Source of the DNA: Lysobacter dokdonensis DS-58
GTDB lineage: Bacteria; Pseudomonadota; Gammaproteobacteria; Xanthomonadales; Xanthomonadaceae
DNA length: 64,000 nt
Reading direction: 5' to 3'
NCBI RefSeq assembly: GCF_000770795.1
Contig: NZ_JRKJ01000016.1
Span: 1 to 64,000 of the forward strand
Shown: positions 52,584-59,999 of the stretch, in pieces
Position numbering within the stretch: the stretch's first letter is position 1
Layout of the letters: the number at the start of each line of letters is the position of its first letter
Made by a program: the position numbers and the translations under genes
Notes under the pieces: model-generated
Told to the model about the DNA's origin: nothing
Database searches by the model: none
The model's input: only the letters and a program-made list of their open reading frames with translations

Positions 52584-54094
52584 CAGCGGATCACCCGCCG
52601 CCAGTCCTCGTCGAAGTAGCGCACGAGCGTCTGTTCGTCGAGGCGGTTGGCGGGCATCGTCAGGCGCGGATTGTCCTTCGGGAAGACGAACAACTCGCGC
52701 ATCGTCTCGGCGTCCAGGAAGCGCGTGGGCACCGTCAGCTTGCGCGGAATCGCGTAATCGCCGCGATGCCCGGCGAGGATGAAGCCCCAGTCGCCGAACG
52801 ACGGGACGTCCGCGTGATACGGCCACGTGTGCAGGCCGGCTTCGCGCAGGGTCGCGTCGATGCTCCAGAACGAGCGCGGCGCGAAATACGGCGAGGTCGA
52901 TTGCACGACGAGATAACCGTTCGCCGACAGGTGCCGTTTCATCAGGCGGAACATCGGCACCGAGTACAGGCGCCCGATGCCGAAGTTCGACGGATCCGGG
53001 AAGTCGACGACGATGAAGTCGTACATGTCGCGGTTGGATTCGAGCCAGCGGCCGGCGTCGTCGTTCACGACCGTGACACGCTTGTCCTTCAGCGAGCCGT
53101 GGTTCAACGCCACCAATTCCGACGAGGTCGAGAACATGCGCGTCATCGCCGGATCGAGGTCGACGAGCGTGACGTGTTCGACCGACTGCGTTTTCAGGAT
53201 CTCGCGCACCGCGAGCCCGTCGCCGCCGCCGAGGACGAGCACGCGTCGCGCACCGGGCAACGCCTGCAATCCCGGATGCACGAGCGCTTCGTGATAGCGG
53301 TGTTCGTCCCGCGAGGAGAACTGCAGGTTGCCGTTGATGTACAGGCGCAGGTCGTCCTGCCAGCGCGTGACGATCAGGCGCTGGAACGGCGTCGACTCGG
53401 CGTGCACGATTTCATCGCCGTAGACGCCCTTCTCCGCCCACGCGGTCATGCGCCCGGAGAACGCCAGGCCCGTGGCGAGCACCCCGAACACGAGCACGCC
53501 ACGCGCGAGTTGCTTGCGCGGCTGCGTCAGCTCGGTGCGGAACGCCGACGCCGTCCAGAGCGCGACGCCCGTGTTGGCGAGGCCGAAGAGGAACGAGGTG
53601 CGCAGCAGTCCCAGGTGCGGCGCGAGCAACAACGGGAAGACGAGCGATACCACAAGCGCACCGAGGTAATCGAAGGTCAACACGCGGCTCACCAGCTCGC
53701 GGAACTCCGCGCGGCGCCGGTTGAAGATGCGCATCACCAACGGGATCTCCATGCCGACCATCAGGCCGATCAGGAAGACCATCACGTACAGCGCGGTGCG
53801 GAACGGCGTGGACAGCCACGCGAAGACGAGGAACAGGATCGCCGCCGACGCCCCGCCGAGCAGACCGATCAGCATTTCCAGGTCGATGAATCGGTCGAGC
53901 ACGTCGTCGTCTTCGACGTAGCGCGAGGCCCAGGAACCGATCCCCATCGCGAACAGGTAGCACCCGATCACCGAGGAGAATTGCAGGATCGAGTCGCCGA
54001 GCAGGTAGCTGGCGAGCGCACTGCTGATCAGTTCGTAGCCCAATCCGCAGGACGCGACGATCAGGACGGAGAGGATGAGGGCGCGATCGCGCAT
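52583..54094 (-). CDS. Membrane-anchored spermidine-synthase-like aminopropyltransferase
   Basis: 503 residues. Six or seven membrane helices occupy about 1-215 (ALILSVLIVASCGLGYELIS, IGLLGGASAAILFLVFAW, LGALVVSLVFPLLL). The C-terminal half is a spermidine-synthase fold with LYINGNLQFSSRDEHRYHEALVHPGL and the SAM motif VLVLGGGDGLAVREIL, then VVDFPDPSNFG. This fusion occurs in many bacteria, and its real acceptor is unsettled. It may make a polyamine at the membrane. It diverges from the DUF350 gene across about 120 bases and is coupled to the flavin oxidase. Confidence 0.88.
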   Translation of the reverse strand: MRDRALILSVLIVASCGLGYELISSALASYLLGDSILQFSSVIGCYLFAMGIGSWASRYVEDDDVLDRFIDLEMLIGLLGGASAAILFLVFAWLSTPFRTALYVMVFLIGLMVGMEIPLVMRIFNRRRAEFRELVSRVLTFDYLGALVVSLVFPLLLAPHLGLLRTSFLFGLANTGVALWTASAFRTELTQPRKQLARGVLVFGVLATGLAFSGRMTAWAEKGVYGDEIVHAESTPFQRLIVTRWQDDLRLYINGNLQFSSRDEHRYHEALVHPGLQALPGARRVLVLGGGDGLAVREILKTQSVEHVTLVDLDPAMTRMFSTSSELVALNHGSLKDKRVTVVNDDAGRWLESNRDMYDFIVVDFPDPSNFGIGRLYSVPMFRLMKRHLSANGYLVVQSTSPYFAPRSFWSIDATLREAGLHTWPYHADVPSFGDWGFILAGHRGDYAIPRKLTVPTRFLDAETMRELFVFPKDNPRLTMPANRLDEQTLVRYFDEDWRRVIR

Positions 54095-54213
54095 CGTGGG
54101 CCAGGTTCGAAGGAAGCGTTCGGCGCACGTCCCCGGGCCGCGCGGCTACTGTATCGGCTGCGCAAGCCCCGGCCAACTGGCATACTCGCGGCGACTTCGG
54201 GGGGAGGTTGACA

Positions 54214-54612
54214 ATGCCTGCTGTGATCGACGCCGCGGTGCCGTACCTGGCGTATCTGTTGTCCGCGCTGATGATGCTGGCGGTGTTCCTCGTCCTGTAT
54301 ACGCGGGTCACGCGCTTCGACGAGCTCAAACTGATTCGCGAAGGCAACGCCGCGGCCGCGCTCTCGCTGGGCGGCGCGATCCTCGGATTCAGTTGCACGC
54401 TCGCCTTCAGCATCGCGCTGCATGCCAGCTGGCACCTGTTCCTCGTGTGGTCGGCCGCCGCGATGATCGTGCAGGTCGTCGCCTACGCGTGCGTGGCGCG
54501 TGCGCTGCGCCACATGAACCAGGCCATCCACGATGGCAACGCCGCCATGGGCGGCGTGATGGGCGCCATCTCCGCAGGCGTGGGCGTGATCAACGCCGCC
54601 TGCCTGACCTGA
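54214..54612 (+). CDS. DUF350 membrane protein
   Basis: 132 residues with four membrane helices in two DUF350-like repeats (YLAYLLSALMMLAVFLVLY, AALSLGGAILGFSCTLAFSIAL, LFLVWSAAAMIVQVVAYA, GVMGAISAGVGVINAACL). The conserved RFDELKLIREGNAAAALSLGG loop links the first two. Family function is unknown; it resembles YjfL. GGGGGAGG precedes the ATG. First gene of the rightward arm, 30 bases before the SPFH gene. Confidence 0.85.
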   Translation: MPAVIDAAVPYLAYLLSALMMLAVFLVLYTRVTRFDELKLIREGNAAAALSLGGAILGFSCTLAFSIALHASWHLFLVWSAAAMIVQVVAYACVARALRHMNQAIHDGNAAMGGVMGAISAGVGVINAACLT

Positions 54613-54642
54613 CACGCACACTTTTTACCGAGGGCATTCGCC

Positions 54643-55656
54643 ATGGGTATCGGTTCGTTCATCCGCAAGCAATTCATCGACATCCTCCAGTGGGTCGAGG
54701 ACGGCGACGGCGTACTCGCCTGGCGCCATCCCATGGAGGACATGGAGATCCAGTACGGCGCCAGCCTGACGGTGCGCGATTCGCAGATGGCGGTGTTCGT
54801 CAACGAAGGCAAGATCGCCGACGTCTTCGGACCGGGCATGTACAAGCTCACGACCAAGACGCTGCCGGTGCTCACGGCGCTGAAGAACTGGGACAAGCTG
54901 TTCGAATCGCCGTTCAAGTCGGACGTGATTTTCTTTTCCACGCGCCTGCAGCTCGGGCGTCGCTGGGGCACCGCGCAACCGGTGACGATCCGCGACAGCG
55001 AGTTCGGCATGGTGCGCGTGCGCGCGCACGGCGTGTACAGCTACAAGGTGTCCGACGTCACCAGGTTCTACAAGGAGATCGCCGGTACGCGCGCGGTCTA
55101 CACCGTCGATGATCTCGAAGAACAACTGCGCAACCTCGTCGTCGCCTCGATGGCCGACACGCTGGGCAACGGCGGCGTGCCGTTCCTCGACCTCGCCGCC
55201 AACCAGGCGGTGATGGCGCAGCGCATGCAGCAGCAGATGACGCCGGTGTTCGAGCGTTACGGCGTCGCCCTGGAGAACTTCGCGGTCGAAAGCGTGTCGC
55301 TGCCGGAAGAATTGCAGAAGGCGCTCGACCGCCGCATCGCGCAGGGCATGGCGGGCGAACTGGGCGAGTTCACGCGTTACCAGACCGCCACCGCCATTCC
55401 GATGGCCGCGCAGAACGAAGGCGGCCTCGCAGGCGTCGGCGCGGGTCTCGCGGCGGGCGCGTTGCTGGGCCAGGCGATGTCGCAAAGCATCGCGCAGCCC
55501 GCGCAACCGGCCGCGCCGGGCGCGGCGCCTGCCGCCGCGGCCGTCGATCCGGTCGCCAAGCTCCAGCAGCTGAAAAAGATGCTGGAACTCGATCTGATCA
55601 CCGCGGCGGAATACGACGCGGCGAAGGCCGCGATCCTGCGCGCGATGGCCGGCTGA
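54643..55656 (+). CDS. SPFH-domain protein with C-terminal SHOCT motif
   Basis: 337 residues, no signal peptide. The SPFH/virion-core-like domain occupies about 30-240 with SQMAVFVNEGKIADVFGPGMYKL, DSEFGMVRVRAHGVYSYKV and VERYGVALENFAVESVSLPEELQ-like sequence. An Ala/Pro linker with a small hydrophobic patch follows, then a SHOCT-type C-terminus at about 303-337 (PVAKLQQLKKMLELDLITAAEYDAAKAAIL). SPFH proteins scaffold membrane microdomains. It precedes DUF4178 by 2 bases, so they are co-expressed. Confidence 0.85.
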   Translation: MGIGSFIRKQFIDILQWVEDGDGVLAWRHPMEDMEIQYGASLTVRDSQMAVFVNEGKIADVFGPGMYKLTTKTLPVLTALKNWDKLFESPFKSDVIFFSTRLQLGRRWGTAQPVTIRDSEFGMVRVRAHGVYSYKVSDVTRFYKEIAGTRAVYTVDDLEEQLRNLVVASMADTLGNGGVPFLDLAANQAVMAQRMQQQMTPVFERYGVALENFAVESVSLPEELQKALDRRIAQGMAGELGEFTRYQTATAIPMAAQNEGGLAGVGAGLAAGALLGQAMSQSIAQPAQPAAPGAAPAAAAVDPVAKLQQLKKMLELDLITAAEYDAAKAAILRAMAG

Positions 55657-55658
55657 CG

Positions 55659-57158
55659 ATGCAGGCATTCCTGTGCCCCCAGTGCGGGGCGGCGGTGAAA
55701 TTCGAATCCGCGGGAGCGGTGATGGTCGTGTGCGCGGCATGCCGCAGCACGATCACGAAGGACGCCGACGCCGCACGCGCCACGGGGCACATGGCCGCGG
55801 TGATCGAAGACGCCTCGCCGGTGCAACTGCGCACGCGCGGCAGCAACGGCGCGCGCAAGTTCACGGTCGTCGGCCGCTTGCGCATGGCCTACGGCGAAGG
55901 CGCATGGAACGAGTGGTACATCGCCTTCGACGACGGCACCGATGGCTGGCTTTCCGACGCATCGGGCCAGTACGCGGTGTTGCGCCGCCTCCCCGATTCG
56001 GAACTGAAGGCGCCGCTGCCGGCCTACGCGAAGTTGTCCGTCGGCGAGCCGGTGCAGATCGGCGAGACCTGGTTCCTCGTTTCCGACCGTCGCGAAAGCC
56101 GCTGCATCGGCGGCGAAGGCGAATTGCCGGTCAACGCAGCCGATGGTTGGACTGCGCACGCGGCCGATTGCCGCAAGGGCAATGCGTTCGCGACGATCGA
56201 CTATTCCGACGGCGCGCCCGTGGCCTACGTGGGCATGTCCGCCAATCGCACGGATCTCGACAAAACCACGTTGCGCAGCAACGAGGACGTCGCCGAAACC
56301 ACGGGGCGGTATCGCGGCAATATTATGCCGCTGGATTGCCCCAACTGCGGCGGCGCGATCACCATCGTCGCGGCGATGGCCACGCAGGTGGTGTGTCCGT
56401 CCTGCAGCTCGTTGCTCGATTGCAGCGGCGAGCGCACGGAAATCATCGAAGCGCACAAGCGGTCGGCGACGTTCAAGTCCACGTTGCCGCTCGGCGCGCT
56501 GGGCAAGTTCGAAGTCGACTACCGCATCATCGGCATCATGCGCTGCGACGTGCCGCGCGACATGACCGAGCCGGCGTGGACCGAATACCTGCTGTTCAAT
56601 CCCGAGCGCGGTTACCTGTGGCTCGTGGAGACGGAGGAAGGCTGGTCGCGCGTCACCGTCAGCGACGAATGGCCGACGTCGGTCACCGACAACCACGTCG
56701 TCTTCCGCGGCAAGCCGTGGCCCAAGCTGTACGAGTACGGCTCGAAGGTCACCGCGGTGTTCGGCGCGTTCAACTGGCGCGTCCGCAAGGGCGACACCAG
56801 CAACGTCACCGACTTCCGTGGGACGCGGGAAACGCTGACGCGCGAGCAGACGGCCGAAGAAGTGACCTGGTCGGTCGCACAGCCCTTGCACATCACCAAG
56901 CTCGCCACCGCGTTCCGCATGCCGGAACTGGCGGCCGCACTGCAGGCCAAGGCCATCGCCAGCGCGAAACGCTCGCCGTTCTCGTCCGATGACGACGACA
57001 GCGACGACCAGTTCAATCCGCTGAGCATCGCGGCGTACGCGTCGATGGCGTTGTTCGTGTTTTCCGAAGCGCTCACGTGGGCCGCGATCTTCTTCGGAGT
57101 CATCGCCGTGTGGGCGCCGTTGTTGATCCTGTGGTGGAAGAACGAGGAACTCCCGTGA
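55659..57158 (+). CDS. DUF4178 zinc-ribbon protein with membrane end
   Basis: 499 residues. Two zinc ribbons are visible: C6/C9 and C25/C28 (FLCPQCGAAV, VVCAACRS), and a second pair near residue 226 (LDCPNCGGA, VCPSCSS). Two DUF4178-like beta domains follow each ribbon (FDDGTDGWLSDASGQYAV, NPERGYLWLVETEEGWSRV). The C-terminus has two membrane helices (MALFVFSEALTWAAIFFGVIAV and WAPLLILWW). DUF4178 is uncharacterised and often occurs near spermidine-synthase-like and SPFH genes. The stop overlaps the next GTG. Confidence 0.85.
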   Translation: MQAFLCPQCGAAVKFESAGAVMVVCAACRSTITKDADAARATGHMAAVIEDASPVQLRTRGSNGARKFTVVGRLRMAYGEGAWNEWYIAFDDGTDGWLSDASGQYAVLRRLPDSELKAPLPAYAKLSVGEPVQIGETWFLVSDRRESRCIGGEGELPVNAADGWTAHAADCRKGNAFATIDYSDGAPVAYVGMSANRTDLDKTTLRSNEDVAETTGRYRGNIMPLDCPNCGGAITIVAAMATQVVCPSCSSLLDCSGERTEIIEAHKRSATFKSTLPLGALGKFEVDYRIIGIMRCDVPRDMTEPAWTEYLLFNPERGYLWLVETEEGWSRVTVSDEWPTSVTDNHVVFRGKPWPKLYEYGSKVTAVFGAFNWRVRKGDTSNVTDFRGTRETLTREQTAEEVTWSVAQPLHITKLATAFRMPELAAALQAKAIASAKRSPFSSDDDDSDDQFNPLSIAAYASMALFVFSEALTWAAIFFGVIAVWAPLLILWWKNEELP

Positions 57159-57292
57159 AGCGCCTGCTCTACTTCCTCTACGTGTGCGCCATCATGCTGA
57201 TCGTCTTCGTCGCCGGTCGCGAACGCGACGGCGAGCGCAGCTGGAGCAACTCCACGGGCCGCGGTTACTACTCAGGCGGCGGGCACAAGTAG
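57155..57292 (+). CDS. Mini membrane protein (45 aa)
   Basis: 45 residues from GTG (57155), overlapping the DUF4178 stop in GTGA. One membrane helix (LLYFLYVCAIMLIVFVAG) is followed by a short polar, Gly/Ser/Tyr-rich tail (RDGERSWSNSTGRGYYSGGG). A coupled start and conserved position at the operon end support a real gene. It could anchor or tune the SPFH/DUF4178 complex; no family recognised. Confidence 0.65.
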   Translation: MKRLLYFLYVCAIMLIVFVAGRERDGERSWSNSTGRGYYSGGGHK

Positions 57293-57299
57293 GGGCGGC

Positions 57300-57602
57300 T
57301 CAGTATTCGACCAGCGCGATGCCGATCGCGCGGTGCGACGAGTACTCCTCGCGCACGCTGCGGCAATACGGGCCGTTCATCTCGAATCGACGGCAGACAT
57401 CGGGGCGCGATTCGTAGATCCCGCAACACATGCGCGACGAATCCAGGGCGACGCACCAGCCTTCTTCGTCGCGGGCCATCATCGTCAGGCCGTCGCGGTG
57501 TTCCAGCAGATGGCCGGGGACGCGGTCTTCCGGCATCACCAGGACGGTCAGCCGGCAACACACCGCGTCGCAACGGCTGCAATGGGCGGGCTCGTCGTGC
57601 AT
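57300..57602 (-). CDS. YkgJ-family cysteine-cluster protein
   Basis: 100 residues with nine or so Cys: C8-x2-C11-x3-C15-C16 (HCSRCDAVCC), WCVALD, MCCGIYESRPDVCRRF and PYCRSV. The pattern is that of YkgJ/Fe-S or zinc cluster proteins. Function is unknown in most members. It converges on the 45-residue membrane gene, with only 7 bases between the stops. Confidence 0.8.
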   Translation of the reverse strand: MHDEPAHCSRCDAVCCRLTVLVMPEDRVPGHLLEHRDGLTMMARDEEGWCVALDSSRMCCGIYESRPDVCRRFEMNGPYCRSVREEYSSHRAIGIALVEY

Positions 57603-57670
57603 GCCGCCATCTTAGGCGCACCCCCGTGAGCGGCCCGGCACGTTCACGGGCACACCGGCCGTGACTGGAC

Positions 57671-57676
57671 TATAGT
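57671..57676 (+). promoter_or_regulatory. -10 element for the small-protein pair
   Basis: TATAGT at 57671-57676 is a good -10 match in an otherwise GC-rich gap; no good -35 is seen 17 bases upstream. It supports a transcript starting near 57683 and a downstream start codon (57744) for the next gene. Confidence 0.45.
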
Positions 57677-57743
57677 GGGGGCGCATTCGGTGCCCTCCGG
57701 CATCGTGTCCCGAGCCTCCGTGCAGCTCCCGCGAGGCTCAACC

Positions 57744-57968
57744 GTGCCCACATCCCCGAAAGCAAGACACGCGACCTTCGACCGGAAACCGGCTTCCAAG
57801 GCGGCCCTGACGCATGAACAGCTCACGGCCGACCTGGAACGCTTCCGCGCCGACGGCGGCCACATCGAGAAACTCGGCAACACCAATTCGTTGCTGAAGG
57901 TCGGCATGGCGGCGACGCAGGCAACCCCCGCGAGCCCGACCCGCCAGGGCGGATCGCGCCAACCCTGA
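57744..57968 (+). CDS. Small protein with GG-containing helix motif (74 aa)
   Basis: 74 residues from GTG at 57744, chosen because a TATAGT -10 element lies upstream at 57671 and GAGG precedes it; an earlier GTG at 57675 would overlap that box. The core HEQLTADLERFRADGGHIEKLG is a helix ending in a GG turn, seen in other short bacterial proteins I cannot name with confidence. The ends are basic and disordered. It is 13 bases upstream of a Lys-rich mini protein. Confidence 0.6.
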   Translation: MPTSPKARHATFDRKPASKAALTHEQLTADLERFRADGGHIEKLGNTNSLLKVGMAATQATPASPTRQGGSRQP

Positions 57969-57981
57969 TCGGGAGACATCC

Positions 57982-58095
57982 ATGAAAGGCATGGATCGCA
58001 AGAAAGAAACGAAGAAGAAGCCGGCGAAGACCAAGAAAGAAAAGCGCGACGAGAAGAATGTGAAAAAGGCGACGCGGGGATTCACGCCGACCTGA
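57982..58095 (+). CDS. Lys-rich 37-residue protein
   Basis: 37 residues, starting MKGMDRKKETKKKPAKTKKE and ending RGFTPT. About 14 of 37 residues are Lys, with Arg and Glu besides, and there is no hydrophobic patch. GGGAG lies about 6 bases before the ATG, and the gene follows the 74-residue protein by 13 bases, so they form a small operon. Similar short Lys-rich proteins are annotated in other proteobacteria. RNA or DNA binding is a guess. Confidence 0.6.
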   Translation: MKGMDRKKETKKKPAKTKKEKRDEKNVKKATRGFTPT

Positions 58096-58122
58096 GCCGT
58101 TCGCTCCAGCCGCGGCGCACGG

Positions 58123-59010
58123 TCACGACGCCGCGGGCCGCACGCACCGATAGTCCTTCTTCCACCGCATCGCTTCGGTGGCCGCCACCATCGACTCGAA
58201 CATCGCCGGCGCGATGTCGCCGGTGGCGTTGAGCGTGATGGAAACCTGGCATCCGTTGTGTTCCATCGCCCAGGCGACCGAGCGCAGGTTCACGCCCATG
58301 ACCTGTCCTTCTTTTTCGTAGCGGGCCGCGGGCACGCCGTCGATCTCGATACGGTCGGTCGTGAACGACACGCCATCGCCGAATGGCGTCGCGTCGGCCG
58401 CCTCGCCGCGCAGGTCCATCGGCGCCGCGCCGGCCGGCGCGTAGATGACCGAGAACACAAGGACGAACGTATTCGCCGGGCCGTCGATCGAGACGTACAT
58501 GCCCGGCTCGCCCCTGCCGAAATCGCGCGTGTCTTCGCGAAAGGTCACTTCGGTACCGGCGGGCACCTGCAAAGTGGCCATCGGTGTTTCGTACGCGCTC
58601 GCGACAGGCGGCGCGCAGTCGACCGGCGAAAACACCAACGGTGGCGCGTCGAGCGTCCCCTGCAGCCGGCCTGCGGCATCCCGGCGCCACGCGCGCGAGA
58701 TCTTCGGCATCTGCCCGACGTCGGCGAACTGATCGCCGAATGCAACGGTGTCCATCGAGGGTTGCCACGTCCCGTATTGCTCGCCGAGGCGGCCCGCCGC
58801 CGCGCTTTCGCGCACGAGCGTGTAGCCGCCGGCGCGTAGCCGCAGGTTGTAGTGCGGCCCGCCGGCGGACTCGGTGGCTTCGAAACATTGCACCGAGCCG
58901 GCGAGCAGCGGATTCGACGGCTCGATCCACGGCGCCGGATCGTCCGCTGGCGCTTTCGAACACGCCGCGAGCGCGACGAGCGTCATCGACACGCACAGCC
59001 GGTATCGCAT
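58123..59010 (-). CDS. Uncharacterised lipoprotein
   Basis: 295 residues. The lipoprotein signal MRYRLCVSMTLVALAACSKA has its lipobox at AAC. The mature part has two halves: a beta-rich first half with YNLRLRAGGYTLVRESAAAG and a second half with VTFREDTRDFGRG, EIDGVPAARYEKEG and VSITLNATGDI that resembles periplasmic stress-type lipoproteins. No family is recognised. The start at 59010 has GGGGGA upstream; the frame runs on to 59058 without a better site. Convergent with the Lys-rich gene. Confidence 0.7.
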   Translation of the reverse strand: MRYRLCVSMTLVALAACSKAPADDPAPWIEPSNPLLAGSVQCFEATESAGGPHYNLRLRAGGYTLVRESAAAGRLGEQYGTWQPSMDTVAFGDQFADVGQMPKISRAWRRDAAGRLQGTLDAPPLVFSPVDCAPPVASAYETPMATLQVPAGTEVTFREDTRDFGRGEPGMYVSIDGPANTFVLVFSVIYAPAGAAPMDLRGEAADATPFGDGVSFTTDRIEIDGVPAARYEKEGQVMGVNLRSVAWAMEHNGCQVSITLNATGDIAPAMFESMVAATEAMRWKKDYRCVRPAAS

Positions 59011-59131
59011 TGCGAATCCCCCGCGGCCCCCCTGCCGCCCGGGGTCATTCTGCCTCAATCGTGAGGCCGGTCACGCGACCGTGGGGGTTTTCCCGGACGC
59101 CGGGATGCGACCCGCTCGATAGCCTGAGGGC

Positions 59132-59338
59132 ATGATCGAAAAGCCCCCCGCACTCGCCGACCACAGCCTCGATCTGCTGCTGAAATTCGAAGGCGTCGTC
59201 CGCGAGGTCTTCCACGGCGAAACGTGGCGCGACGTCGAGCCCTTCATCGCCCGCGCGTTCGCGCTGCTGGAGCTCGACCACGAAGTCGGCGTGTGGCATT
59301 GGACGCGGGATTACCTGCAGGCGACCTGGCGCAGCTGA
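59132..59338 (+). CDS. Small conserved-looking protein (68 aa)
   Basis: 68 residues, no signal peptide. The sequence alternates polar and hydrophobic residues (LDLLLKFEGVVREVFHGETW, EPFIARAFALLELDHEVGVW) with two Trp near the end (WHWTRDYLQATW). It looks like a small helical cytosolic protein. It starts about 120 bases after the divergent lipoprotein start and converges on the DUF2909 gene. Confidence 0.6.
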   Translation: MIEKPPALADHSLDLLLKFEGVVREVFHGETWRDVEPFIARAFALLELDHEVGVWHWTRDYLQATWRS

Positions 59339-59347
59339 CGCGCGATA

Positions 59348-59581
59348 TCACGGCGCAAGCTCCGCCGCCGTCGGCGCCCGGCCGACGCCGTGCGGTTCGA
59401 TGAATCCCGTCGCGATGCCGAGCGCGACGAGCCCGATCAAGGCGACCGACAACGCGATGCGCTTGGTCAGTGCATTGACCGTGCGCCGGGTCGTGCCTTT
59501 GTCGGCCAGCATGTAATACAGGCCCGCGCCGAGGTTGTAGAGGATGAGCGCGAGGAACGCGACGATGACGAGGGTCTTCAT
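59348..59581 (-). CDS. DUF2909-like twin-transmembrane protein
   Basis: 77 residues with two helices (KTLVIVAFLALILYNLGAGLYYML and RIALSVALIGLVALGIATGFI) around a polar loop (ADKGTTRRTVNALTK). This is the layout of DUF2909 proteins, which in other bacteria neighbour cytochrome oxidase assembly genes; none are here. The ATG overlaps the stop of the upstream membrane gene (ATGA). Confidence 0.75.
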   Translation of the reverse strand: MKTLVIVAFLALILYNLGAGLYYMLADKGTTRRTVNALTKRIALSVALIGLVALGIATGFIEPHGVGRAPTAAELAP

Positions 59582-59892
59582 TGGGGGGCCTTTCGGAGAA
59601 AATTGCGGCGGACGAAGAACGCGAGGGTCATGACGCCGAGGAACACGCCGTAGGACACCGCTGTGGCGAGCACCTGCGGCCACATCGCGTCGACGCTGGT
59701 ATCGCCGAACCGCACGCTCAACTGCGTGCTCGCGACGGTCGCCACGGTGGCGAGCGCCAGGCTGCCGACGTCGAACGCCCAGCGCGCGCGCGTGCGCGGC
59801 CAGGACGGGTACGCGCAATAGAGCACCGCGAGGATCACGTACCACGGCAGGAAAAGAATGAAGGCCAGGTTGAGCTGGACGGTCTCGTTCAT
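59578..59892 (-). CDS. Small membrane protein upstream of DUF2909
   Basis: 104 residues with three membrane helices (LNLAFILFLPWYVILAVLY, WAFDVGSLALATVATVAST and YGVFLGVMTLAFFV) and a basic C-terminus (RRNFLRKAPQ). Two Tyr/Trp pairs are in WYVILAVLYCAYPSWP. No family recognised. The stop overlaps the DUF2909 start. ATG at 59892 is used; the longer TTG start at 59901 is unlikely. It diverges from the MocR gene. Confidence 0.65.
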   Translation of the reverse strand: MNETVQLNLAFILFLPWYVILAVLYCAYPSWPRTRARWAFDVGSLALATVATVASTQLSVRFGDTSVDAMWPQVLATAVSYGVFLGVMTLAFFVRRNFLRKAPQ

Positions 59893-59953
59893 CGGGGTCA
59901 ACAGGCGCTTGATCGGAGTGCTAGCCTAGGCCTCCAGTCACAGATTCGCCCTG

Positions 59954-59985
59954 ATCAGATCCGGGGTGAAAAAACCGCATCAGAT
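59954..59985. promoter_or_regulatory. ATCAGAT direct repeats before the MocR gene
   Basis: ATCAGAT at 59954-59960 and 59979-59985, 25 bases apart, with CTGATCAG (59951-59958) at the first copy. MocR-type regulators often bind direct repeats upstream of themselves or the divergent gene. Candidate only. Confidence 0.35.
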
Positions 59986-59999
59986 GGCCCACGACTTCG

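Noticed and set aside
57675-57743. Longer N-terminus of the 74-residue protein from GTG at 57675
   Set aside because: It overlaps the TATAGT -10 element and its sequence is not protein-like; GTG at 57744 has a better ribosome site.
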